Below, piece after piece: positions 8,275-16,100 of a stretch of DNA of 38,626 nt. Position 1 is the stretch's first letter. Every line of letters begins with the position of its first letter. The DNA is from CAYXXZ01 sp964469165 (GTDB lineage: Bacteria; Pseudomonadota; Gammaproteobacteria; Pseudomonadales; Porticoccaceae), in the NCBI GenBank assembly GCA_964469165.1, contig CAYXXZ010000019.1:1-38626 (forward strand), read 5' to 3'. Both the position numbers and the translations under genes were made by a program. The notes below the pieces were generated by a model. The model was not told where the DNA came from, ran no database searches, and worked only from the letters and a program-made list of their open reading frames with translations.

Positions 8275-8390
8275 AGTTTTCAGTTTTCAGTTTTCAGTTT
8301 TCAGTTTTCAGTTTTCAGTTTTCAGTTTTCAGTGAGTGTGGCTCCCCACTGATAACTGTCAACTGTTAACTGTTAACTGTTAACTGAGAA
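8275..8390. repeat. 7-bp-periodic inverted array, copy 1
   Basis: Eight perfect tandem copies of AGTTTTC (8275-8330) are followed by a hairpin spacer (AGTGAGTGTGGCTCCCCACT, 8331-8350). Then come six heptamers of the form CTGNNAA (8349-8390: ctgataa, ctgtcaa, ctgttaa three times, ctgagaa). CAG triplets of the left arm pair with CTG triplets of the right arm every 7 bp, so the whole unit can form a long imperfect hairpin. Related arrays are at 36149, 36371 and 36679. Confidence 0.9.
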
Positions 8391-8404
8391 CCGTCCCTCC
8401 CCCA

Positions 8405-8884
8405 TCAAATCAATGCCCTGGCCGACACCACAATGCCGTTGTTGTCGGCATACACGTATTCGCCGGGGTTGAATGTCACCCCGCCAAAGGTGACGGGAAT
8501 GTTGTAGTCGCCGATCCCGCGGCGTTCGGTCTTGAGTGGAATCGATGCCAGCGCCTGCACGCCGAAGTCGAAACCGGCAATATCATCCACATCGCGAATC
8601 GAGCCGTAGATGATGAAGCCCTGCCAGCCGTTCTTCATGGCGGTTTCGGCGATCATATCGCCGAGCAGCGCGCGCCGTAGCGAGCCGCCGCCATCCACCA
8701 CCAGTACCTTGCCATCGCCCGGCTGGCCCGCGGCTTCCTTGACCAGGGAGTTGTCTTCAAAGCATTTGACGGTGACGATCTCGCCGCCGAAGGTCATCTT
8801 GCCACCATAGTTGTTGAACATCGGCTCTACGACGCGCACATCGTTCGGGTTGGCATCGCACAGATCGGGGGTACTGAAAGTCAT
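8405..8884 (-). CDS. rraA: RraA-family protein (regulator of RNase E activity A)
   Basis: 159 residues; E. coli RraA has 161. The core GDGKVLVVDGGGSLRRALLGD and YGSIRDVDDIAGFDFGVQAL match RraA, a trimeric ring protein that binds RNase E and inhibits its endonuclease activity. The fold is shared with class II 4-hydroxy-4-methyl-2-oxoglutarate/oxaloacetate aldolases, and the G-x-x-R-D segment can bind a metal and oxoacid there. A weak oxaloacetate decarboxylase activity is therefore a possible alternative next to glyoxylate genes. AAAGGTGA precedes the ATG. It stands alone: the heptamer array lies downstream and a hairpin repeat upstream. Confidence 0.93.
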   Translation of the reverse strand: MTFSTPDLCDANPNDVRVVEPMFNNYGGKMTFGGEIVTVKCFEDNSLVKEAAGQPGDGKVLVVDGGGSLRRALLGDMIAETAMKNGWQGFIIYGSIRDVDDIAGFDFGVQALASIPLKTERRGIGDYNIPVTFGGVTFNPGEYVYADNNGIVVSARALI

Positions 8885-8962
8885 GATTCACCTTTAATGG
8901 GCATGAGTAGGATTGGTCTTACGCTGTAGCGAAAAATTCAGACTGTCCTGCGTAAGGCAGAG

Positions 8963-9053
8963 CAGGCCGTAAGCCGTAAGCTTTAAGCAAGAGCGCTGGA
9001 AGAACTGCGCTCTCCCCGAACTCGATTTGAAGCTTACGGCTCAGCGCTCAGCT
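8963..9053. repeat. hairpin repeat family, copy A
   Basis: The most diverged copy. AGCCGTAAGCTTTAA (from 8972) pairs with TTTGAAGCTTACGGCT (to 9041), and the centre GCGCTGGAAGAACTGCGCTC also folds. It lies in the divergent spacer between rraA and pabB. Confidence 0.75.
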
Positions 9054-9162
9054 ACGGGCGGCAGTCCAGATTCCGGCTTGTGTGTAAAAAGGCGCTTATA
9101 TTCACACATTGACGAATGGTTTAACATGCCCGCGACTCCGCTGTTCCCGCAATTTTCAAACC

Positions 9163-10569
9163 ATGACGCAACCCATCCTTCAGGAAATCCCTTTTTCCGC
9201 CGATAGCGAGCGGCTCTTTGCCCGCCTGCGCCATCTCCCTGGAGCGGTGTGGCTCGACAGCGGCAAACCCCGCTCCTTGCAGGGACGGTTCGACATCATC
9301 AGCGCCTTGCCGGAAATCACGCTGCTGCACCGGGAGGGCAAAACCCATTTATTCGAAGGGGCCGGCAGCACGCGCGAGATCGACGGTGACCCGTTTCACG
9401 CTGCCTGGAATCTGCTTGTGGAGCAGGGCCTGGTGGGTAACGAATTTCATCACATTCCTTTCACCGGTGGCTTGATCGGTTATTGCAGTTACGACGTTGG
9501 CCGCACGCTGCACGAGTTGCCGCCGCGCCCCCGCCACAATGTACTGCCGGCCATGCACCTGGGCTGGTACGGCTGGGCGCTGATCATCAACCATTCGTCG
9601 AGCAAATCCTGGCTGGTCAGCCACCCCGCGTGCAACCCCGACAGCCTGCGGCTGGTGCGGGAGATACTCAGCGCGGCGCCGGACAGTACCAGGGTTGCGG
9701 ACGCGGAATTCAGCCTGCAGACAGCGTTTTCCGCCGATGTCGACAAGCCGGCCTATCTGGATGCCATCAACCGAATTCACGACTACATCCGCGCCGGCGA
9801 CTGTTACCAGGTCAACTACGCGCTGCGCCACCGCGCCCGCTTTCAGGGCGATCCCTGGCAAGCCTACCGTCTCCTGCGGCGCGCCTCGCCCTCGCCCTAC
9901 AGTGCCTACCTGGCCTGGCAGGATTGCACGGTGCTCAGTTGTTCGCCGGAGCGCTTTCTCAAGGTGTCGGTGGGACAGGTCGAAACCAAGCCCATCAAAG
10001 GCACCATCGCCCGCGGCGCGACGCTGCAAAGCGACCAGGAAAATGCCATTTGCCTGCTCAACAGCAAGAAAGACCGCGCCGAAAACCTGATGATCGTCGA
10101 CATGTTGCGCAACGATCTCAGCCGCAACTGCGCGGTGGGTAGCGTGCGCGTGCCGAAGCTGTTCGCGCTGGAAAGTTTCGCCAATGTCCACCACCTGGTG
10201 AGCACCGTTACCGGCACCCTCGCGCCCGGCAAAAACGCCCTCGATCTGTTGCGCGACGCTTTCCCCGGCGGCTCCATCACCGGCGCCCCCAAGAAGCGCG
10301 CCATGGAGATCATCGATGAGCTCGAAGGCGTCGACAGGGGGCTCTACTGCGGCAGCATCGGCTACATCAGTGCCACGGGACGCATGGACACCAACATCGC
10401 CATCCGCACGCTGATGGCTCGCGATGGAACGCTCGAATGCTGGGGCGGTGGCGGTATCGTTGCGGATTCCGATCCCGAACGGGAATACGAAGAAGCGCTC
10501 CAGAAAGTGCGCAACCTCATGCGTGCACTGGAACACCCGGAGAGCCTGAGTGACGCTCTCGCCCACTGA
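9163..10569 (+). CDS. pabB: aminodeoxychorismate synthase component I
   Basis: 468 residues. It converts chorismate plus ammonia (from the PabA glutaminase) to 4-amino-4-deoxychorismate for folate synthesis. The chorismate-binding domain carries TKPIKGTIARG, where Lys279 is the residue that distinguishes PabB (PIKGT) from anthranilate synthase TrpE (PIAGT). DAFPGGSITGAPKKRAMEII and GGGIVADSDPEREYEE are also intact. The N-terminal half (about 1-180) includes FTGGLIGYCSYD. Start chosen at ATG 9163; an in-frame TTG 54 bp upstream gives a non-conserved extension. No pabA or pabC is in the window, so the glutaminase partner is encoded elsewhere. Confidence 0.95.
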   Translation: MTQPILQEIPFSADSERLFARLRHLPGAVWLDSGKPRSLQGRFDIISALPEITLLHREGKTHLFEGAGSTREIDGDPFHAAWNLLVEQGLVGNEFHHIPFTGGLIGYCSYDVGRTLHELPPRPRHNVLPAMHLGWYGWALIINHSSSKSWLVSHPACNPDSLRLVREILSAAPDSTRVADAEFSLQTAFSADVDKPAYLDAINRIHDYIRAGDCYQVNYALRHRARFQGDPWQAYRLLRRASPSPYSAYLAWQDCTVLSCSPERFLKVSVGQVETKPIKGTIARGATLQSDQENAICLLNSKKDRAENLMIVDMLRNDLSRNCAVGSVRVPKLFALESFANVHHLVSTVTGTLAPGKNALDLLRDAFPGGSITGAPKKRAMEIIDELEGVDRGLYCGSIGYISATGRMDTNIAIRTLMARDGTLECWGGGGIVADSDPEREYEEALQKVRNLMRALEHPESLSDALAH

Positions 10570-10595
10570 AAAAGGTTGCCTGACAGCTTGCACAT

Positions 10596-10736
10596 CCGTC
10601 GAAATTTTGGGCTGCGGGTTGTAGTTGAGCTATAGGTTAAACCCGGGTAGAACGCAGTTCTTGCAGTGCTCCCGCTTACAGCTTATGGCTTGAAGCTCGC
10701 CCTGCCCCACGCACAGCTGTAACCTGAACTTCCGAC
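10596..10736. repeat. hairpin repeat family, copy B with outer inverted repeats
   Basis: Core hairpin from GAGCTATAGGTTAAACC (10627) to GGCTTGAAGCTC (10698). Outer arms are GTCGAAATTTTGGGC (left, from 10598) and AACCTGAACTTCCGAC (right, to 10736). It lies between pabB and the crotonase gene. Confidence 0.8.
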
Positions 10737-10759
10737 ACTGCCTACGGAGATCCAATAAC

Positions 10760-11536
10760 ATGACCCCAGAATTTACAGACATCCTCTACCATGTGGCCAA
10801 TGGCGTCGCGACGATCACCATCAATCGCCCCAAGCGCCTCAATGCCATGACGGGCCACACCGTGGAGGAATTGAGCCAGGCGCTGGCTCTGGCGGCCACG
10901 GACAAGGCGGTGGGCGCAATCGTCCTCACCGGTGCTGGCGAGCGCGCCTTTTGCGTCGGTGGCGACATCGAGTGGGAGGCCTCCGGTGGCCTCGAGAACA
11001 TGGATTACCATCTCGGCCAGGAAATCGTCGAGCATCCCAAGCCGGTCATTGCCAGAGTCTGCGGTTACGCCATCGGCGGCGGCAACCATCTCGCCTATTT
11101 CTGCGATTTCACCATTGCCGCCGACAACGCGGTGTTCGGCCAGAATGGCCCGCGAGTGGGCGCGCCCGTCGGCGGCCATGTGGTGGCCCATGCGGCCAGC
11201 ATTCTCGGCCACAAACGCGCCCGCGAGATGTGGATGCTGTGCCGTCAATACAGTGCCCGGCAAGCGCTGGAATGGGGGCTGGTCAACGCAGTGGTGCCAA
11301 TCGAGCAACTGGATGCCGAGGTGCAGCGCTGGTGCGACGAACTGCTGGCGCTGAGCCCGACGGCATTGCGCGGCCTGAAATACTGCTTCCGCCGCCACAT
11401 GGAGCCCTATTTCGACATGAACATTTCCGACGTGATGAACGTGGTGGCACCAAACCATTTCCATTCGGGCGAGCAGCAGGAAGGCATCGATGCCTTCCGC
11501 GAGAAGCGCAAACCGGACTTCTCGCGGTGGCGTTGA
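10760..11536 (+). CDS. crotonase-family protein, MenB/BadI-like
   Basis: 258 residues of the enoyl-CoA hydratase/isomerase fold. The CoA-thioester oxyanion-hole segments are CVGGDIEW (about 67-74) and YAIGGGNHLAYFCD (about 102-115). The stretch FGQNGPRVGAPVGGHVVAH with KRAREMWMLCRQYSARQALEWGLVN closely follows naphthoate synthase (MenB) and 2-ketocyclohexanecarboxyl-CoA hydrolase (BadI) rather than fatty-acid enoyl-CoA hydratases. It may therefore cleave or form a C-C bond in a cyclic CoA thioester. No other menaquinone or cyclohexane-carboxylate genes are seen, so the substrate is open. GGAG lies 11 bases before the ATG. The gene is flanked by a hairpin repeat and the cysK promoter region. 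Confidence 0.88.
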   Translation: MTPEFTDILYHVANGVATITINRPKRLNAMTGHTVEELSQALALAATDKAVGAIVLTGAGERAFCVGGDIEWEASGGLENMDYHLGQEIVEHPKPVIARVCGYAIGGGNHLAYFCDFTIAADNAVFGQNGPRVGAPVGGHVVAHAASILGHKRAREMWMLCRQYSARQALEWGLVNAVVPIEQLDAEVQRWCDELLALSPTALRGLKYCFRRHMEPYFDMNISDVMNVVAPNHFHSGEQQEGIDAFREKRKPDFSRWR

Positions 11537-11559
11537 GGTACACAAAGCACGGCGCCCTG

Positions 11560-11586
11560 TTGATCGCGGCGCAAACGTACTAAAAT
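11560..11586 (+). promoter_or_regulatory. possible promoter of cysK-cysH
   Basis: TTGATC (11560-11565) and TAAAAT (11581-11586) resemble -35 and -10 boxes, but the 15-bp spacer is short. They would leave a leader of about 145 nt before the TTG start at 11738. Confidence 0.3.
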
Positions 11587-11737
11587 AGTGCGATTGTGTG
11601 GTTGCGGGCTGGCTCGCGTCGGCCCGGCCATCTACAGCACAGAGCCATCGACAAGCACAGAGGGAATCCCCCTCTTCCGCAGCAAGATCCCAGTGCGTAT
11701 CGGACGGCTGTCCGACCAACAGACAGAGAATTTCATT

Positions 11738-12739
11738 TTGACGGCACAAAGCGTTCTCGAGCTGATAGGCAATACGCCCCTGCTCTACCTGAAAAAGGTT
11801 TCCGAATTGACCGGCTGCAAGATCTACGGCAAAGCGGAATTCCTCAATCCCGGCGGCTCCATCAAGGATCGCACGGCCCTCGGCATCATCCGCGATGCGG
11901 AGCAACGGGGAGATCTCAAACCCGGCGGCGTCATCGTCGAAGGTACGGCCGGCAATACCGGCATCGGCCTTACCATGATCGCCAATGCCCTCGGCTATCG
12001 TAGCGTCGTGGTCATGCCGCAGAGCCAGAGCCGGGAAAAAATCGAGATGCTGGACCTTTACGGCGCCGATCTGTACCTGGTGCCCAAGGCCAGTTACGAC
12101 GACCCCCAACACTATATTCATGCGGCGCGGCGCAAGGCCGAAGAGCTGGCGAAAACCGAGCCCAACGGCGCGGTGTGGATGCGCCAGTTCGACAATCCGG
12201 CAAACGCTCGCATCCATTACGAAACCACCGGGCCCGAGATCTGGCGGCAAACCGAGGGCAAGGTGGATGGGTTCGTGTGCTCGGTCGGCACCGGCGGCAC
12301 CCTTGCCGGTGTCAGCAATTACCTGAAGGACCGCAATCCCGCCATTCGCATCGCGCTCGCGGATCCCGACGGTTCCGCGCTGTGCCATTACCACCATCAC
12401 GGCAAGCTTGAAGCGGAAGGCAGCTCGATCGTCGAGGGGATCGGCATCAGCATTCTCACCGACAACTACCGTCAGGCCAAAGTGGACGACGCCTTCACCA
12501 TCAGCGACCAAGAGGCACTGCCCTACATTTTCGACCTCATGCAATACGAGGGTCTCTGCCTGGGCGGCTCGAGCGGCGTCAACGTCGCGGGCGCCGTGGC
12601 ACTGGCGCGGGAGCTGGGGCCGGGGCACACCATCGTGACCGTTCTTTGTGATTACGGTCACCGCTACAAAAGCTCTCTTTTCAATACGGCGCTGCTGGAA
12701 CGCAAGGGCTTGCCGGTACCGAGCTGGGTAAGAGATTAG
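11738..12739 (+). CDS. cysK: cysteine synthase-type PLP enzyme
   Basis: 333 residues from the proposed TTG start (reads MTAQSVLELIGNTPLL). It makes cysteine from O-acetylserine and sulfide, cytoplasmic. Lys43 in NPGGSIKDR is the Schiff-base lysine, EGTAGNTGIGL binds the substrate carboxylate, GTGGTLAG the PLP phosphate, and GLCLGGSSGVNVAGA the PLP ring side. No ATG exists in frame upstream of the catalytic lysine, so a TTG or GTG start is required. The TTG directly before the conserved AQSVLELIGNTPL is favoured. It is followed 60 bp later by cysH, giving a sulfate-assimilation pair. A CysM or cystathionine beta-synthase-like variant is possible; no CBS domains follow. Confidence 0.88.
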   Translation: MTAQSVLELIGNTPLLYLKKVSELTGCKIYGKAEFLNPGGSIKDRTALGIIRDAEQRGDLKPGGVIVEGTAGNTGIGLTMIANALGYRSVVVMPQSQSREKIEMLDLYGADLYLVPKASYDDPQHYIHAARRKAEELAKTEPNGAVWMRQFDNPANARIHYETTGPEIWRQTEGKVDGFVCSVGTGGTLAGVSNYLKDRNPAIRIALADPDGSALCHYHHHGKLEAEGSSIVEGIGISILTDNYRQAKVDDAFTISDQEALPYIFDLMQYEGLCLGGSSGVNVAGAVALARELGPGHTIVTVLCDYGHRYKSSLFNTALLERKGLPVPSWVRD

Positions 12740-12799
12740 GGTGAAAAGGCCCGCCGGTGTGCAGGCACCGCCGACGACATTCAGGTTTCAGGAAAATTC

Positions 12800-13435
12800 A
12801 TGTTTCAAGAGTCAGAACTTCAGCAACTCAATGCAGAGCTGAAAGACAAATCACCTCAGGACATCATCCGCTGGACCCAGGGGCTGGGGCAGCGTGTGTT
12901 TGCCTCCACCAGTTTTTCGCCGAATTCCGCGGGCATGCTGCACATGATCAAGCAGACTGTTCCGGATATGCCCGTGGTTTGGGTCGACAGCGGCTACAAC
13001 CTTGCCGACACCTATCGCACTGCCGAAAAAATCATGCAGGAGCTGCAGCTCGACATGCATATCTATATTCCGCAAATGACGGCGGAACGGCGCAACGCCC
13101 TCATGGGCGGCATTCCTCACCCGGATGACGACGAAACCCTGCATCAGGAGTTCTCTCGCCAGGTGAAACTGGAGCCTTTTCAGCGCGCCATGGATGATCT
13201 CAAGGGCCAGGTTTGGATCACCGGCATCCGTCGCCAGGAGACCGAGTTCCGCCGCTCACTCGATATTCTCAGCATCGACAATCGCGGCCTGCTGCGCGTG
13301 GCTCCGCTGTTCTACTGGAGCGACGAGCAACTCGAGGCCTACGTGCAGGAACACAACCTGCCAAGCTGCCGTCACTACTTCGACCCGACAAAAGTCATCG
13401 ACGGGCGCGAATGTGGATTGCACACCTCCGCGTAA
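12800..13435 (+). CDS. cysH: phosphoadenylyl-sulfate (PAPS) reductase
   Basis: 211 residues. It reduces PAPS to sulfite using thioredoxin. The PP-loop-type core starts with VFASTSFSPNSAGMLHMI, followed by VWVDSGYNLADTY and ITGIRRQETEFRRSLD. The catalytic cysteine is Cys205 in the C-terminal ECGLH motif. The paired cysteines that bind the 4Fe-4S cluster in APS reductases are absent, which indicates the PAPS rather than the APS type. It is shorter than E. coli CysH (244), with a trimmed N-terminus. AGGA lies before the ATG. It is 60 bp downstream of the cysteine synthase gene and probably cotranscribed. Confidence 0.95.
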   Translation: MFQESELQQLNAELKDKSPQDIIRWTQGLGQRVFASTSFSPNSAGMLHMIKQTVPDMPVVWVDSGYNLADTYRTAEKIMQELQLDMHIYIPQMTAERRNALMGGIPHPDDDETLHQEFSRQVKLEPFQRAMDDLKGQVWITGIRRQETEFRRSLDILSIDNRGLLRVAPLFYWSDEQLEAYVQEHNLPSCRHYFDPTKVIDGRECGLHTSA

Positions 13436-13472
13436 AGGGGTGCTTGTGTTTCCAATCGTAAGGGAGAAAGTC

Positions 13473-14249
13473 ATGACCTCTGAGAATACCGCGCCCTTGA
13501 GCACTCTTTTTCGCCTCGATGGCAAAACGGCGCTGATCACCGGAGCAACGGAAGGTCTCGGTTTCGAGATGGCCAGAGGCCTGGCCGCCTATGGCGCCAG
13601 GGTGATCATTCATGGACGGAATCCTGAAAAGGTTTCCGCTGCCGTGTCGCGAATCCCCGGCGCCGTTGCCGCCATTTTCGATCTGCGCGACAGGGAAGCG
13701 ATGAACAGCGAGATCGACCGTCTGCTGGCAGATTTTGGCCGTATCGACATCCTTGTCTGCAATGCCGGACAGCGGGATCGCCGCGAGTTTCTCTCCACCT
13801 CACGGGAAACGCTGGAAGAACTGCTCGACATCAACCTCAGTGCCAATTTCGAACTGGCTCACCGCCTGGTGCCGGGAATGATCGAGGCCAGGCACGGCAG
13901 GATTCTGTTCGTTACCAGCATTGCCGCGCTCCAGGGCACCGGGCGCGGTCCGACCTACTCCGCATCCAAGGGCGGCCTTGCGGCCATGGCGCGCGCCCTC
14001 GCCGTCGAGTTGGGCGAACACAACATCTGCGTGAATTGTCTGGCACCGGGTTTCTTTGCGACGGAATACAACCTGCCCGCCACCCAGACTCCCGCCACCA
14101 TCGAGCGCATGAGCAAGCGCGTGCCACTGAAACGCTGGGGAGACCCTCGGGAAATGATTGGCGCCGCGTTGCTGCTGACCTCGGATGCAGGCTCTTACAT
14201 CACTGGCCAGACGCTACTGCTGGACGGCGGCATGTCGGTGTGTGCGTGA
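13473..14249 (+). CDS. SDR-family oxidoreductase
   Basis: 258 residues, classical short-chain dehydrogenase length. The cofactor motif is TGATEGLG (23-30); NAG lies at 97-99. The catalytic set is Asn121, Ser149 (VTSIAAL), Tyr162 and Lys166 (YSASK). The C-terminus GSYITGQTLLLDGGMSV is typical. Arg/His after strand 2 (IIHGRNPEK) suggests NADP(H) preference. The closest style is gluconate 5-dehydrogenase/3-oxoacyl reductase, but the substrate cannot be read from the sequence. AGGGAGA before the ATG is a good ribosome site. It starts 37 bp after cysH, so it may be the last gene of that transcript. An in-frame upward extension overlapping cysH is rejected as non-coding. Confidence 0.92.
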   Translation: MTSENTAPLSTLFRLDGKTALITGATEGLGFEMARGLAAYGARVIIHGRNPEKVSAAVSRIPGAVAAIFDLRDREAMNSEIDRLLADFGRIDILVCNAGQRDRREFLSTSRETLEELLDINLSANFELAHRLVPGMIEARHGRILFVTSIAALQGTGRGPTYSASKGGLAAMARALAVELGEHNICVNCLAPGFFATEYNLPATQTPATIERMSKRVPLKRWGDPREMIGAALLLTSDAGSYITGQTLLLDGGMSVCA

Positions 14250-14261
14250 CGGGCTCCTAAG

Positions 14262-14346
14262 GAGCTATAAGCTGTAAGCTTTAAGTTGAACTCTGGTAGA
14301 ACTCAGTTCTGTCAGTGCTCCTGCTCAAAGCTTACGGCTTGCAGCT
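14262..14346. repeat. hairpin repeat family, copy C
   Basis: GAGCTATAAGCTGTAAGCTT (14262 on) pairs with AAGCTTACGGCTTGCAGCT (to 14346) with few mismatches, and the centre TGGTAGAACTCAGTTCTGTCA folds further. It lies between two convergent genes and could act as a bidirectional terminator, although it has no T-tract. Confidence 0.85.
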
Positions 14347-14361
14347 GCATTCCTCGCCGCT

Positions 14362-14979
14362 TTACAAGCTCAACGGCCGGTTGCTGGCGCTGATGAACGC
14401 CTTTTTGAGATCGTCGTAAGTGTGCACAGCCGGAAATTGCGGAAACTCGCGAATGACATTTTCCGGCGCGTGGAACAGGATGCCGGCATCCGCCTCGGCC
14501 AGCATCGTGGTGTCGTTGTAGGAGTCACCGGCTGCAATGACCCGGTAGTACAGGCTTTTCAGCGCAACTACCGCCTGGCGCTTGGGATTGGCCTGGCGCA
14601 ACTTGTAATCCACCACCCTGCCCTGCTCGTTCACCTCCAGCTTGTGGCACAGCAATGTCGGAAATCCCAGTTGGCGCATGAGCGGCTGGGAAAACTCATA
14701 AAAGGTGTCGGACAGAATCACCAGCTGGAAGCGCTCCCGCAGCCAGTTGGTGAACTCGATGGCGCCCGGCAGTGGCTCCAGCGTTGCAATGACTTCCTGG
14801 ATCTCACCAAGGCCAAGGCCGTGCTCATCGAGAATGCGCAGGCGCTGCTTCATCAGTACATCGTAATCGGGAATGTCCCTCGTGGTTGCACGCAGGGATT
14901 CGATGCCGGTTTTTTCGGCAAAGGCAATCCAGATTTCAGGAACCAAAACACCTTCGAGATCAAGGCAAGCTATTTCCAC
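14362..14979 (-). CDS. thrH: bifunctional phosphoserine phosphatase/homoserine phosphotransferase ThrH
   Basis: 205 residues from a GTG start, the same length as P. aeruginosa ThrH, and I recognise the sequence as nearly collinear with it. HAD-superfamily motifs: CLDLEGVLVPE (nucleophile Asp near residue 6), LVILSDTFYEF, and GDSYNDTTML with the Mg-binding aspartates. ThrH dephosphorylates phosphoserine and can transfer the phosphate to homoserine, bypassing ThrB. GAGG lies a few bases upstream of the GTG. The in-frame extension to an upstream ATG has no family similarity and is rejected. It is a single gene, convergent with the SDR gene. Confidence 0.96.
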   Translation of the reverse strand: MEIACLDLEGVLVPEIWIAFAEKTGIESLRATTRDIPDYDVLMKQRLRILDEHGLGLGEIQEVIATLEPLPGAIEFTNWLRERFQLVILSDTFYEFSQPLMRQLGFPTLLCHKLEVNEQGRVVDYKLRQANPKRQAVVALKSLYYRVIAAGDSYNDTTMLAEADAGILFHAPENVIREFPQFPAVHTYDDLKKAFISASNRPLSL

Positions 14980-15217
14980 AATGCAACCTCGGCAATTACT
15001 GTGCGGGAGCGGCCCCGCAGGATGAAATGGCCGCCACTCTAACCTGTTAAGCCTTGCCAGGCAATGACTTGGAGTGGTTTGTGGAGTCTTTCTACGGGGC
15101 GTCCGGAGCGAATGCGAGACGTTGCATTGTTGCCGCAAGCCGCGGCGCGATCCGACAGTGCATGAATAATCATGTAGCGAAATTTACCAGTGTGGCGCGC
15201 CATGCTGGCAAGGCTCG

Positions 15218-15805
15218 CTACAACCGGAAATTGAAATTGATCACCATGCGATAGTCGTCGACACGGGGGTGGCAACCGGAATGAAAAAAGCTGCCGTCAA
15301 AAATCGCCACTCTTCCCGCCTTGCTTTTTATCTCTCTTTCCACCTCGAACGGTGCTTCCCTATTTCTGAAAATATAGGTGGCGCCGTCGCTGTCGTTGAC
15401 GTAGTAAATGGCAACGAAAAATCCAGCCTCGGGGCCGTCCAGGTGCGGGGTATTGTACAGCCCCTGCGCCAGGGTTCTGGTCTGGAGGTTGCCCTTGATT
15501 CTCTCGACTTTCAGCGAATTGCTGCCAATCCTCTGGCCGATGCGCGAAAAAACCAGACGAATGATGTTGGCAAAGGCGGTGTTCGTCCACCTGCCCCCTA
15601 CCGCGAACCAATGGACCAACTGAAACTGTTCAAAGGTATGGGTATCGTGAAACCGCAGGTGACTTTCATTGCTGACGGTCTTGTCGCGGGTGACGCCAAA
15701 ATTCCAGGGAAAGTCCGGCCTGGTCAGCTCGCTTGCTACCAGCTGGATCTCTTTATCATCGAAAAGATCATCAAAAACATGAATGTTATCGCAGAGTTCC
15801 AGCAT
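15218..15805 (-). CDS. 2-oxoglutarate/Fe(II)-dependent oxygenase
   Basis: 195 residues, a minimal double-stranded beta-helix dioxygenase. The iron ligands appear as His121-x-Asp123 (TPHLDGPEAG) and His175 (SFFHSGCHP), with Arg186 (DYRMVINFNF) as the 2-oxoglutarate-binding residue 11 positions later. The surrounding VAIYYVNDSDGATYIF is typical of the prolyl-4-hydroxylase-like group often found in marine bacteria and phage. There is no signal peptide, so it is cytoplasmic. The substrate is unknown: a protein side chain, nucleobase or small molecule are all possible. The gene stands alone between thrH (same strand, 238 bp away) and the TonB receptor (opposite strand). Confidence 0.87.
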   Translation of the reverse strand: MLELCDNIHVFDDLFDDKEIQLVASELTRPDFPWNFGVTRDKTVSNESHLRFHDTHTFEQFQLVHWFAVGGRWTNTAFANIIRLVFSRIGQRIGSNSLKVERIKGNLQTRTLAQGLYNTPHLDGPEAGFFVAIYYVNDSDGATYIFRNREAPFEVEREIKSKAGRVAIFDGSFFHSGCHPRVDDYRMVINFNFRL

Positions 15806-16100
15806 GCTGTCACCGTTCGTAACAACGGTCCGCGAATTGATTACCTCTCAGACTCCGGACCGGCCACATTAATTATCGTTAGCCAAAAAAGCGCTTTGGG
15901 CGATTGTTATTTACTGACCGCCTGTCTAAACTTGTCAGGCAGCATGTGACAGACTCTAGCAAGAAAAAACTGGAAACTGCAAAAATATCGACGATGCCAG
16001 TGGTCTTGCCACGTACAGAGCTCATGCATTGCCCGACCTGCCTGCAGAGCGGCCCCGCCCTGTCAGGAATAAAAATCATGATTGCCCGGGGGAGCTACCC

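Noticed and set aside
8275..8390. CRISPR array
   Set aside because: The repeats are 7 bp, directly adjoining and without spacers; no cas genes are present.
10742..12661. Open frame of about 640 codons opposite the crotonase and cysteine synthase genes
   Set aside because: It spans two well-supported genes and their spacer, matches no family, and is a codon-bias shadow.
14262..14346. Standard bidirectional terminator between the convergent SDR and thrH genes
   Set aside because: The stem is long enough, but there is no T-run on either side and the same element occurs in non-convergent places; it is better described as a dispersed repeat.
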